Shown: in pieces, positions 1-10,095 of the stretch
How positions within the stretch are numbered: the stretch's first letter is position 1
Layout of the letters: every line of letters begins with the position of its first letter
NCBI GenBank assembly: GCA_012934845.2
Contig: WNNJ02001731.1
Location: 1-64,000 of the forward strand
Reading direction: 5' to 3'
DNA length: 64,000 nucleotides
From: Pomphorhynchus laevis
Taxonomy: Eukaryota; Acanthocephala; Palaeacanthocephala; Echinorhynchida; Pomphorhynchidae
Program-made: the position numbers and the translations under genes
The notes under the pieces: generated by a model
Seen by the model: the letters and a program-made list of their open reading frames with translations, nothing else
What the model was told of the DNA's origin: nothing
Database searches by the model: none

Positions 1-114
1 ATTATAATATTTTACAATTCTTCATGAACAGCCAACAGAGGTCTATTTCAAAACTATTAATAATCTGTGTATACACAGATAATATATATTATCTATCGAA
101 TATTTGCTGGATCA

Positions 115-1440
115 CACAAGATGACTTTCGCATTGAAAATCAGTTACATAATCCTTACTTCTTGACTTCAATGTCATGTACCCTTAATACTAATGGCCTA
201 ATTACCACAACCGCTTTCGTTTAGCCCGCTTTCTGTCACATATTAGTATCCCTGGACTCATCAGAAGGCTGACTACCAACTCTCCTCCTTTCGAAATTTT
301 ACTCTTCCAAGATTCGAGCTGTGGCTCCCCGTACATGGCTTGCGCTCTTGACTGCTAGGCGACGAATCCAGGGTTATCAGATCTCACACAGCATATGAAA
401 CCTTCCATCATGATCTCTAGAAACTGCATTGCCCAAGATGTTCTCTGGCATGCTTATTATAGATTGTGTAGTATGATATCATGAAGATCATGATCTTATA
501 CTACACAATCTATAATAAGCATGCCAGAGAGCATCTTGGACAATGCTAGGCTACGATATCATGAAGATCATGATCTCATACTACACAATCTATAATCAGC
601 ATGCCAGAGAGCATTTTGGACAATGCTAGGCTACGAATCCAGTCAGATTTCACACAACATATGAAACCTTCCATCATAATTTCTAGAAACTGCATTGTCC
701 GAGATGTTCTCTGGCATGCTTATTATAGATTGTGTAGTATGAGATCATGATCTTTATGATATCGTAGCCTAGCATTGTCCAAGATGCTCTCTGGCATGCT
801 TATTATAGATTGTGTAGTATAAGATCATGATCTTCATGATATCATACTACACAATCTATAATAAGCATGTCAGAGAACATCTCGGACAATGTAGTTTCTA
901 GAGATCATGATGGAAGGTTTCATATGCTGTGTGAAATCTGATAATCCATGATTCGTAGCCTAGCAGTCAAGAGCACAAGCCACGTACGGGGAGCGACAGC
1001 TCGAATCTTGGAAGAGTAAAATTTTGAAAAGAGTTGGTAGTCAGCCTTCTCATATGTGAGATCATGAAGTTCATGATCTCATACTACACAATTTATAATA
1101 AGCATGCCAGAGAGCATCTCGGACAATGCAATCTTTAGATGTCATGATGGAAGGTTTCATATGCTGTGTAAAATATGATAATACTGGATTCGTAGATTAG
1201 CAGTAAAGAGCGCAATCCAAGTACGGAGAGCGTCAGCTCGAATCTCGGATGAGGGAAATTTAGAAAGGAAAAGAGTTGGTAGTTAGCCTTCAGATGAGTA
1301 TGTGGCTAATATATGGGGCAGAAAGCGGGCTAAACGAAAACAGTTGTGTCAATGGGATCGTTAGTAGTCAGGATGTATTGAATTGGAAGTCATGAGGTAA
1401 GGATTCTGTAGCTGGTTTTCAATGCGAAATCACCTTGTGT
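115..1440. repeat. Large nested inverted-repeat cluster at the head of a Penelope-like element
   Basis: The sequence at about 115-470 reappears in reverse complement at about 840-1,440. Both copies hold the block around TTTCGCATTGAAAA and the block TTTAGCCCGCTTTCTG. Between and inside the arms, a unit containing CTACACAATCTATAATA and GCATGCCAGAGAGCAT recurs about seven times in both orientations (near 440, 500, 580, 720, 800, 850 and 1,080). The right arm runs straight into the Penelope-like frame at 1,435. Penelope-like elements are known for terminal repeats of mixed orientation, so I read this as a compound terminal repeat of that element. A separate foldback element is the alternative. 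Confidence 0.75.
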
Positions 1441-2905
1441 GCTCTATCATACATAAAAATCCATCCCGCTCTGGTAAATACAGCATCTCACCTGACAAGT
1501 ACAGATGACTTCCTACGGAAATTCAATAATATAAAGCAATCAATCTCTAGTAACTATATTGTTACCACTCTTGACATTAAATCGTTATATACATCAATAA
1601 GTGAACTTCCAGGAATCAAAGGGGTCACACAACAATTGGAAAATTCAGATATGAACCTAGTGAAATATCTAGGATCATGGAACTTATATCAATTGTATTA
1701 CGCCCGAACGTGTTTAAATTTCAAGACAAACTATACAAGCAAATCCAAGGAACTGCTATGGAAAGTCATATCGCACCTGCATATGCTGGTTTATATGTAG
1801 CGAGCATAGAAGAACAGTTTTTTACGACACAACTTCTACCATCATCATGGTTTAGATATATAGATGACGTGTTTTTGAAATGGGAATATGGTCGGCCAAT
1901 GTTAGATGCATTTATTCAAGCTCTGAATGAATTTAGCGAATTACAGTTCATTGAGGAAAAACCTATAAATGGTCGTGTGACATTCTTGGATGTTGAAATG
2001 TACATAGACAATAATAATGTCTGGCAAACAACCTTGCACCGTAAATTTGAAGGAGGAAAATCATTAATACATGCTAGTAGCGCACATGCTCCTAAAATCA
2101 AACGATTACTCATTCGTAATGAGCTTATACGTATAAAGAAGATATGTTAAACCAACAATGAATTCTATAAACAATCAAATATAATGTGTCAGGAATTCAA
2201 AAATAGAGGCTACAGCAATCGTCTTGTGAGGAGACAATATAGAGAAATTATGAAAATGTCACAGCAGACACTATTAAAAGGAAAAACGGGGTCAAATAAA
2301 ACAACAGATCGTTTATTTACTGCCATCACATTTTACCCCGCTCTAATGAAATTTCAAAGAGATTTAAATATTGTCATCCAAAATATTCCAAAACAACTTC
2401 GGTATAACATACTTAATCCATGCATTACGTATCGCGCAGGAAAATCAATCAACGATATGATAAAATATAGATCACGGAAACTAGGTAACCAAAGTGGCCC
2501 ATGTGGTGGGGCAAGATGTAAATGTTGCAAACAAATGAGCAATAAGTCGATGTTCACTAATGCTATAACTCACTCAAAATATAAAGTCAAAGGAATGCTA
2601 AATTGCACAACCAGATGATCAATATACTTACATGAATGTGCCAACTGTGAAGCACAATACGTTGGGCAAACCGGATTAACTTGTATTATACATGCTGATA
2701 ATGTACAATCTGATATAGCTGATAAAAGGCTAAACAACGATGGGGGCATAAGACATATTATTCAAAATCCAGATCTTGTAATGAATACCACACTAATTGC
2801 ACAAATCATCAACGCTAATACTCGCAAAAACACAGAGAACTACTAGATAGGTCAACTTATGACAGATCTCAGCTTAAATACTGAGCATACATTTAAACTA
2901 TAGGT
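1435..2905 (+). pseudogene. Penelope-like element (family A): reverse transcriptase with GIY-YIG endonuclease region, decayed
   Basis: Successive open stretches on plus read as a Penelope-like reverse transcriptase. Visible are TLDIKSLYTSI (first RT motif), GTAMESHIAPAYAGLYVA, and the active-site segment FRYIDDVFLKW. These are followed by a Cys-rich linker (PCGGARCKCCK) and, from about 2,620, ECANCEAQYVGQTGLT, the start of a GIY-YIG nuclease. The order RT, then linker, then GIY-YIG is that of canonical endonuclease-bearing Penelope-like elements, which use the nuclease to insert cDNA. The reading frame is interrupted and the N-terminal part is short, so the copy is not functional. The family name is my own label for this window. 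Confidence 0.85.
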
Positions 2906-3220
2906 ATGTTCATAGTGTAAAGAAGAACGAATAAACTATCCATTAATAATGGAAATAATTAATAATGCTTAGTTTGAGTGTTTTAAATTAGTAAATTACT
3001 GAAGAAGGCCCAAGCCGAAAGCTTTAAAAATATATACATTTTGTCATTTTGTTTTGAATTTGGCTCGGTTAGTTAATATCTACATTCATATATATAATTT
3101 GTTCTTACACCTGTCCTGAAACACCTAATGGTGTATTCGTAAATAAATCACTGTTTTCCTAATGAGGAGGCATAAACACCAGACAGCAAAAAAGCATAAA
3201 CACAATGCCTGGTGTTTATG
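2906..3220 (+). repeat. 3' tail of Penelope-like family A
   Basis: The non-coding tail following the GIY-YIG region carries CTGAAGAAGGCCCAAGCCGAA near 3,000. At 3,085-3,215 it carries a block containing ACACCTGTCCTGAAACACC. That second block recurs, in reverse complement, at about 53,480-53,575 and 53,945-54,037, which ties the array at 53-54 kb to this element. A related short plus-orientation piece is at about 53,335. Confidence 0.65.
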
Positions 3221-3480
3221 TAAAAATCGTTCATTTAATGTTGTTAACAAATACTTCCGATTTTATAAATAATGGTCTTAAAGGAATAAAAACCGGCAGT
3301 TACATATATAGAACGTTTCGGTTATCGAAATGTTCTCAATAAAATAAAAAGTTGTCAATTGTTATATTTTTCTTTAAGTAACAACATAAATGCCTTCATT
3401 TTCGAGGATTATAACCGGGAGTATACACTATATATAGGTAAGTTTTTGAATCGAGCATATTCTTAAGCTTGAAAACTCTC

Positions 3481-3565
3481 GTCACTCCTAGACAGTGATG
3501 TGATAGCCGGTAGCCATCGTCAGTAAGATGAACTATCACACGCCGTTTCGGCTGCCTCTGTGATA
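3481..3565 (-). repeat. Short interspersed repeat with hammerhead-like motifs
   Basis: Read on minus, this repeat has a GGCAGCC stem strand followed by GAAAC (3,556-3,545), and 21 bases later CTGACGA (3,523-3,517) followed by TGGCT. It is recognisably related to the repeat at 54,421-54,480. The function is unknown; the family is shared only with that copy within the window. The rest of 3,221-3,656 shows no gene. Confidence 0.4.
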
Positions 3566-3657
3566 TTGTAAAAATGCATTTCCAACAATTTAGCTGAAAT
3601 TGTCGGATGCTTCAGCTCTTAAATCTTACAATTTGCAATGCAGACCATCATTGTGAT

Positions 3658-3840
3658 ATATATATACAAAGACACCTTGTATTCAATACTTACCCGCTAC
3701 GCTCCAATTGTACGTCAAACTGACGTCGGCTTATCTCCTCGTTGGTTTATATATATACAAAGACACCTTGTATTCAATACTTACCCGCTACGCTCCAATT
3801 GTACGTCAAACTGACGTCGGCTTATCTCCTCGTTGGTTTA
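3658..3840 (+). repeat. Tandem duplication of 91 bp at the LINE 5' end
   Basis: Two near-perfect copies with a 91-bp period (about 3,658-3,749 and 3,749-3,840) each carry CAAAGACACCTTGTATTC and CTCCTCGTTGG. The duplication sits exactly where the LINE frame begins, and 91 is not a multiple of three, so only the second copy is in frame with the reverse transcriptase. It may be a by-product of the 5'-truncating insertion event. Confidence 0.85.
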
Positions 3841-5756
3841 ATCGAGAACTCAAACAAGCACTGGCTCGACGACGCAAGGCATATTGTAATTATAAAGCAG
3901 GTAACTCTAGTTTTGAGCAATACCGACAGTATAGAAACAGGGTAACATCCTTGAAGAGACGTACGAGAGTAATCTTTGAAAAGAATTTATCCCAACGATG
4001 TCGTCGTGATCCTGGCTCACTCTTCAAATACATTTCATCAAGAAAACGTATAGCTAACACGTTCTCCTCTATTCTCGATAGCCAAGGTTATTTGGTATTA
4101 GACTCAAAGGAAATTGCGAATGTATTCGGCACACACTTAACATCGCTGAATTCGTCACTGAATGCTCCACCGCAAATAACTGACAGTTTGTATTGTTTGG
4201 TAGCTAATACTACTTCTGACCTTGATAACTTCATTAGACCTGACTTAGTGTACAGCGAGTTGTCCCGTCTGAAATGCACATTAAGTGCTGGTCCGGATCT
4301 ATTGCCGTCAGCATATCTTCGCAACCTAGCTGACATCATATACCCACCTTTATATAATATCTTCTGTGCAACACTTGTGCTAGGAAAGATTCCCTCAGAC
4401 TGGAAGCGCTCTATTATCTGCCCAATATTAAAACAGGGGTCTCGTTCTGACATCTGTAACTACAGACCGATTAGCCTCACATGTGTCTGCTGTCGCGTAC
4501 TGGAACGCTTACTTCTGCGAAAAGTCACCACTCACCTAGAAACGAACCATATTCTAGCCCCTGAACAACATGGTTTTCGAAAAAATCATTCAACGCTAAC
4601 GAATTTGTTGTTATCACACGATAGCTGGACCAGATATTATGATTCTGGTATTCCGGTTGACGCCATCTTCTTCGACTTCTCTAAGGCATTTGATACAGTC
4701 CTTCATGCTAATTTAATTCAAAAACTGCGTAATATCAACCTTGATGAGTGTTTAGTTCGCTGGATTATTGAATTTCTGTCTGACCGTCATTGCTTCGTAA
4801 GGGTAAACGACGAATTATCTGATCGCTTCCCTACAAATCTTGGAGTACCTCAGGGAACTATACTCGGTCCAGTTCTTTTCAGCATATACATTAACGACCT
4901 CATTCCTAAACTTAGATCTGAGTGTGTTCTTTATGCTGATGATTTAAAAATTTGGCGCCCCATATTCTTGGACTCAGATGTTGACATCTTGCAGTATGAT
5001 ATTAACACCATAAATGACTGGTCGATTTTGAACGGGTTAAAATTCAATTTGAAAAAGTGTGCCTACATTTGTATATCAAGACGTCCGGCCGAGTCAGCTC
5101 ATATTTATCATATAAACAACAGTGTTATTCTTAGGACGAACTCATACAGGGATTTAGGTGTTTATGTATGTTCTAACTTATCGACACGTTTACATACTGA
5201 CACTACATGTTCCAAAGTGAGAAGAGTCATCGGCCTGATTCGCCGAGCTCTTGTTCATATTGACATCTCATGCTTTAAAACAATCTCACAAGCACTTATT
5301 TTGAGCATCCTCCTATATGCTTCGCCAGCTTGTTACCCAATCACCTTACGAGAACGTTATAATCTAGAGTCTGTATTCCGATCAGCAACTAAAATGGTAA
5401 AAGCGGTTAGACATATGGAATATCAAGATCGGCTCTCGAGTTTGGGAATGAGATCGCTTCAGTATCTACGCGACAAGGCGGACCTGTGCCTAGCCTGGCA
5501 GATTTTACACGACAATCACCATCCACTCAGATCGCTAATGCATACGCGCGATATAACCTCACTTCGTGGTCATCAGTTCATGCTAAAAACACAACGATTA
5601 CGCTACAAACGAACATCCCTATACTTCCAACGAATCGTTAATACTTGGAACCACCTTGCTGACACAACAGTAGCATCCTCGAATCTGGCTTCTTTTAAAC
5701 GAAATCTGGAGGAAGATCCCTTCTTGAAGACGAAGATCGAGTCAGAGAACATATGA
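3750..5756 (+). CDS. LINE reverse transcriptase (5'-truncated, frame intact)
   Basis: About 670 codons are open without a break. The start is set by truncation, not by a real initiator; the ATG at 3,708 lies in the upstream duplicate and is not meaningful. Landmarks are PRWFNRELKQALARRRKAY (linker), GPDLLPSAYLRNL, NYRPISLTCVCCRVLERLL, DAIFFDFSKAFDTV (first catalytic Asp, around codon 320 of the frame), GVPQGTILGP, and ECVLYADDLKIWRPI (catalytic YADD). A C-terminal region ending with the WNHL and FKRNLEEDPF segments follows. The protein copies element RNA into DNA at a nicked target. YADDLKIWR resembles flatworm LINE enzymes. The clean frame implies a young copy. Confidence 0.9.
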   Translation, partial: YIYKDTLYSILTRYAPIVRQTDVGLSPRWFNRELKQALARRRKAYCNYKAGNSSFEQYRQYRNRVTSLKRRTRVIFEKNLSQRCRRDPGSLFKYISSRKRIANTFSSILDSQGYLVLDSKEIANVFGTHLTSLNSSLNAPPQITDSLYCLVANTTSDLDNFIRPDLVYSELSRLKCTLSAGPDLLPSAYLRNLADIIYPPLYNIFCATLVLGKIPSDWKRSIICPILKQGSRSDICNYRPISLTCVCCRVLERLLLRKVTTHLETNHILAPEQHGFRKNHSTLTNLLLSHDSWTRYYDSGIPVDAIFFDFSKAFDTVLHANLIQKLRNINLDECLVRWIIEFLSDRHCFVRVNDELSDRFPTNLGVPQGTILGPVLFSIYINDLIPKLRSECVLYADDLKIWRPIFLDSDVDILQYDINTINDWSILNGLKFNLKKCAYICISRRPAESAHIYHINNSVILRTNSYRDLGVYVCSNLSTRLHTDTTCSKVRRVIGLIRRALVHIDISCFKTISQALILSILLYASPACYPITLRERYNLESVFRSATKMVKAVRHMEYQDRLSSLGMRSLQYLRDKADLCLAWQILHDNHHPLRSLMHTRDITSLRGHQFMLKTQRLRYKRTSLYFQRIVNTWNHLADTTVASSNLASFKRNLEEDPFLKTKIESENI

Positions 5757-5857
5757 ACAATAGAAAGTACACTCTACATTTTCATTTTCTACATTTACTT
5801 TTTCTGATTGTGACGCAACTTGTAATGAGCCTTGCTGCTCACTTTGTTGTCTATTGA

Positions 5858-8345
5858 TTTTTTTTTTTTTTTTTTTTAATAATTGAATTTTTTTTTGAAA
5901 AAAAAACAAACAAATATAGTTATACTATAAATTTTAGTTCATTGAGTTTGCAGGTCGATGTCGAGCAGAACGAGGACCGCGAATACACATCGAAATTGAA
6001 CGAGCCAACTGAATTCCAATCTTTGACCGTAATTTTGTCAATTCTTCTGAGTAGGAATGATTGTTTTTTATTGCCATCTTCTGTGCAATTCTCTGAATTA
6101 ATTGTGCAGATGATTTTACTGCTCCACCGAAACATGATAACACGATAGGTGCGAAATTCGCCCTCTCTATGGCAGTTACTCTCTCTTGATACTTAGCGAA
6201 TTTACGTGTTTCGTGATATGTAAAAGCAGCCCCAGCGGATTTCGAAAGGTTGGACGGAGCGAAAACGTTAAAAACGCAAGTATCAAATAAAGTTCGCTCC
6301 GAACGACTTCCATAAAAACCACAGCAGGCGATATCCAAACGTGCATCATGAGCGCGAGATGTAGATATGCGCTCGAAATGAATACTAGAATTTACTGGCA
6401 GTAGTGTTGGCTCTTTTTGCACATTATCACATATTTCTGTCAAGGTTTTAGAAAATATATCACGAATTGAATCATGTCTTATCGATGGATGACCTCCGGT
6501 GGGACAGGTAAGTGAGTGAGCCAGAGAATTATGTTCACCGCAGGGGCAATGAGAGGGCGCGTCTAGTGGTAGTCTATGATATCGAGCTGCAAGTGCGTCA
6601 CGAAATTCTACATTGCTAACTCGAGTCCAACGATCACTCGTAGGATATGTGGAGAGCCATGACGAGGCACCTTTGACTTGTAGATGTTCCATAATACGTA
6701 ACAAATTGTCACCAACATTAGCTACTCGATCTCTAAGCAATGACTTTTGAATATCAATCTTTGAAGTGCCTATAAGGGCAATGCGTTTGGATTGTTCAGT
6801 CCTTAAGTCCACACCGTATAAGCCATTTAAATAAGGAGTGCATATATCTTTTGAGCTTTTAAACTCTTCTATCGCAGTAAAACGTGGGTCAGCAATACCT
6901 AGACCACCTAGTCTTATCGGAAGGGTAAATAACGGCCATAAATAATCGTCGTCAGGCAATTTCAAATTAAAAAGCTTATCAAAACGCTTCTGAATGGTGT
7001 CATATAGATCATCGAAACTACCAATTGAACAGTTTGTGGTTCTTTGCAAGTGAATCCATTTATGCTGAAGCGATCTGGTCATACTAGTATAGCTTATCTG
7101 CAAATCAAGAATACCCACGTCAGCAAGACGATTTACTAATGAGCAATAATTAGAGATCTTTTGTTCCGTAGTTTTATTTATATAATCATCTGTTCCAATA
7201 GGAGCACCGAGTACTAACGTGCCATCGACAACAATGTCGATTCCCGTTTCATTAAAAAGTTTGCGGGTACTATCTGCATTTTCGGGACTAGTTAGTAGAA
7301 CGCATTTGTTGCTGTTGACATGAAATCCGAAAGCACGGCCGTAGTCACACAAGAATTTGAAAGCCTTGTAAATTTGCACAGGTTCGCCGATTAAATTGCC
7401 ATCATCCGCGTACCAGAATTGGTTGATGTTAGGAAACTCCTCAGTAATGTTCAACAATAATGGCAGGGTTGCTACGGCAAAAGCTGGCATAGCAAGTACA
7501 TCACCTTGCGTAAATCCCTCTTGGGATTTGATGAAACTATCACCAGTTGAAAAATTTGAAGGGTTATCGTAAAAATTGTGTAGTATAGTAGACATAGAGG
7601 GACAAATGCGTGATATATTAGCGAGAGCTGCCTTTCGATTTATTCTGTTAAATGCATTATCTGCATCAACAGTGAGAAGAACTGCATCAGGATCTTTTAA
7701 CAGGCATTCGCGAACTGCGTGCGTGACGCACTCCACTCCAGCTCGTTGACCAGCGCACATTTGCAACCGTCCGCACACTTCTTGAATATCATTGGAAATT
7801 ATAGAAAGAATGGCTTTCGACATTATTCTCCTACTAACATCGCCAATACCAATAGGCCTTATTCCCGATTTTTTGGATAAGGCTATTAATCTGCTTAAAG
7901 CCAATACATTTATAACATTAGTAGGCATAAGCTCAGTAGCTAAAGATTTTGCGAACGTTGACAAAACTTTAGTCAATTCAGCAGATTCGTGACCAAACTT
8001 AGTTAACATCTGTAGCCATGACTGTGCATCAATGCCGGAGGGACCTGCTCCACCTTTAACACGTTTAGCCATACGAATTATCAATTCACTATCGATTGAA
8101 TCAAAAATCACAGGGTGAAAATTTGGAACTGTGATTGGGAAAGACCAGTTAACAGCATGAGGAACTAATGGGCTCGGTACAGGGTGCTTGTCGAGTAATA
8201 ATTCCCGAACAGTTTTAGAACCAATCACATCCTCTGGTTGCAAAGGAACGCCATCATAAGAATCGTTGTCTAGAAGATGCATTGCTGTGTTCAGTCGAGA
8301 GCTTTCAACCAATGAGACGAATTTTTTGCGCCAATCTCTTGACTT
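5858..8345 (-). mobile_element. Restriction-like-endonuclease LINE with poly(A) tail
   Basis: On minus the element ends in a run of about 20 A (5,877-5,858), with a further A-run at 5,897-5,888. It opens at about 8,345 in a short TTAATAATA-type simple repeat that includes a doubled CTTCGAAGG. It is 5'-truncated or starts without an ORF1. It is tail to tail with the plus-strand LINE. Confidence 0.8.
5934..8312 (-). CDS. Reverse transcriptase with C-terminal zinc knuckle and restriction-like endonuclease
   Basis: This is a single unbroken 792-codon frame, and the frame stays open a further 30 bases upstream to a TAA. Order of parts: N-terminal segment with DWRKKFV and ESSRLNTAMHLLDND; RT core with RPIGIGDVSRRIMSKAIL, AVLLTVDADNAFNRINR (catalytic Asp), TQGDVLAMPAFAV, and FWYADDGNLIG (around residue 300); thumb with RLGGLGIADPR. 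Near residue 590 is a Cys-His knuckle, CPCGEHNSLAHSLTC. It is followed by RHDSIRDIF, KEP and HDARLDIACCGF (around 655), which match the RHD, EP and (K/R)PD-type pattern of restriction-like nucleases in early-branching LINEs. The exact clade is uncertain. The intact frame and poly(A) suggest recent activity. Confidence 0.85.
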   Translation of the reverse strand: MVESSRLNTAMHLLDNDSYDGVPLQPEDVIGSKTVRELLLDKHPVPSPLVPHAVNWSFPITVPNFHPVIFDSIDSELIIRMAKRVKGGAGPSGIDAQSWLQMLTKFGHESAELTKVLSTFAKSLATELMPTNVINVLALSRLIALSKKSGIRPIGIGDVSRRIMSKAILSIISNDIQEVCGRLQMCAGQRAGVECVTHAVRECLLKDPDAVLLTVDADNAFNRINRKAALANISRICPSMSTILHNFYDNPSNFSTGDSFIKSQEGFTQGDVLAMPAFAVATLPLLLNITEEFPNINQFWYADDGNLIGEPVQIYKAFKFLCDYGRAFGFHVNSNKCVLLTSPENADSTRKLFNETGIDIVVDGTLVLGAPIGTDDYINKTTEQKISNYCSLVNRLADVGILDLQISYTSMTRSLQHKWIHLQRTTNCSIGSFDDLYDTIQKRFDKLFNLKLPDDDYLWPLFTLPIRLGGLGIADPRFTAIEEFKSSKDICTPYLNGLYGVDLRTEQSKRIALIGTSKIDIQKSLLRDRVANVGDNLLRIMEHLQVKGASSWLSTYPTSDRWTRVSNVEFRDALAARYHRLPLDAPSHCPCGEHNSLAHSLTCPTGGHPSIRHDSIRDIFSKTLTEICDNVQKEPTLLPVNSSIHFERISTSRAHDARLDIACCGFYGSRSERTLFDTCVFNVFAPSNLSKSAGAAFTYHETRKFAKYQERVTAIERANFAPIVLSCFGGAVKSSAQLIQRIAQKMAIKNNHSYSEELTKLRSKIGIQLARSISMCIRGPRSARHRPANSMN

Positions 8346-9750
8346 CGAAGGTTAATAATATAATATACTTCGAAGGTTAATAATAATATACTATTGATAA
8401 TAATAATATATATTTCAAAAAAGGTTTGAGATACATAACATACAATTTGAAAAAGGCTACCGAATTCTGACAAGCGAATCCTCGACGGTAGTCAATGGAA
8501 CAGTCTAAAGTATATATATATCTATATATAATTAACTGAAAATTAATTGAATTATTTTAATTCAATTAATCAACCCGAATATATATAAGTATATTTATGT
8601 AAATATATATAGTTACATTAACTGAAATTCGTGAATAAAAGTTCAGTCTATTAAGCAACACTATTTTCGATAATATTTATATAAATATTTAAATATTACT
8701 ATTTATTTTCGGCTTTCGAAACGTTCACAATAAAATAAAAAATGTTATTTTTATATAATTTGTTATATAAAATGTTATATATTACATATATAACACTAAC
8801 GTGATCAGAAGATCATATAATCGATGCTGGTGATCATTTGTTGCATTCTATCATTTATTTGCTCACTTTGCGAGATCATCCCACATTACTTCCAAATCCA
8901 TATATTTTGACTTACAACATGACATATTTTAGCCTGACATATTTATATTGTTTCGTCTGCTACTACCTTGCAATGGTGCATCCGAACTCATCCGAAGGCT
9001 GTGTACCTCGTTATTTCTTGTTGAACTCTATTTGCACTTTCAGATTTTAAGCTAGGTTCTCTCTCCAGTGCAGCAAAAATTCCTCAGTATATGAAACTTA
9101 TAAAGCATTTTCCGACAAAAGGCATATGAACCATTTATACTACTTAAGATTTCAAATATTTAGTGTTCATCGAAATATCAGAATAAAAGTATGTTTCTTT
9201 TAAATTCGATAATAAAATCTAGCGTACAGAAAATATAATGATGAAATTATTAAAAGTATGCTTTTATCTGATTATGTATTTGTTCGACAAGATAATTTTT
9301 GTTATTTAAATAAATTACAGAAATAGCATAGTTTAAATAATTTTGAATTTAGTCTTTAAATGTCAGTCATATTAATTTATTTTAAAAATATAGATTCTAT
9401 AAAAAAATAATTAATATGTTTTAATATTGTATTACTATTCTTATAATATTATGATAATATTAATCCACTCTTTTTAAAATGATAATAAAATCGCATTTCT
9501 AATACTTAGTATTTGCAATCGGATTGTGGCAATTGCTACTGATTATTAATTTTTTGTGTTGTAAATAGAGATATCCAATACAATTACGTTTACATTATAA
9601 ATTGATTGTTAACTCATTAGGATTGTTTACAATTGGGAAAAAGTGAAAAGATTATTTTATTAAAATTCTAATTATAGATAATGGCTGTTATCATCTGAAA
9701 CGAAATTACATTACAATAATTAATTGTATTTGATTGCATCTGTGAGCTGA
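8346..9750. other. AT-rich intergenic DNA, no gene seen
   Basis: The stretch holds simple TATA-type repeats near 8,505-8,615 and 8,760-8,800. Otherwise it has no coding run, RNA gene or recognised repeat on either strand. Short open stretches here lack codon structure. Confidence 0.6.
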
Positions 9751-10095
9751 AATTTTTCCGATTGTGGCACGATATTATCCTCACAGGTATTGATCTTATT
9801 TTTTATAAGATCAATAGTATATATAAGACCAAAAGTAATATACAGAAATGTATATCTACACCACTGGAGCAGCCAGCTTAGTGGATGTTGCGTTGAATCA
9901 CGATACAGACGTCCTGAGTTCAAATCCGATCAGCATCAGTTAACGGAGAAAGCAGATAATAAGGGTCGAAACGTGAAATGTAGGTCTGGGTCAGCAGCTG
10001 ATGAGACCCACCCAGACTGATTAGTAGCGTCCTGCTGTATCAAAAATAAGATCAATACCTGTGAGGATAATATCGTGCCACAATCGGAAAAATTA
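9751..10095 (+). repeat. tRNA-like SINE flanked by an inverted copy of its own tail
   Basis: The head at about 9,860-9,930 looks tRNA-derived: an A-box-like AGCTTAGTGGATGTTGCGTTG and a B-box-like GAGTTCAAATCC (9,916-9,927). The body holds GGGTC-GAAA (9,963-9,971) and CTGATGA-GACCC (9,998-10,009), whose outer pentamers pair perfectly. The tail CCTGTGAGGATAATATCGTG (to 10,094) occurs in reverse complement upstream at 9,751-9,804, making a long inverted repeat of about 53 bp per arm around the SINE. A related copy is at 15,391-15,545. RNA polymerase III transcription is inferred from the boxes only. Confidence 0.65.

Larger units (their letters stand above)
3657..5857 (+). mobile_element. 5'-truncated CR1/jockey-like LINE
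   Basis: The element starts inside the endonuclease-RT linker, so it lacks the AP endonuclease. It contains an uninterrupted RT-to-C-terminus frame and about 100 bases of 3' UTR. Its 3' end abuts the T-run at 5,858-5,877, which on minus is the poly(A) tail of the next LINE, so the two elements lie tail to tail. Confidence 0.85.
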
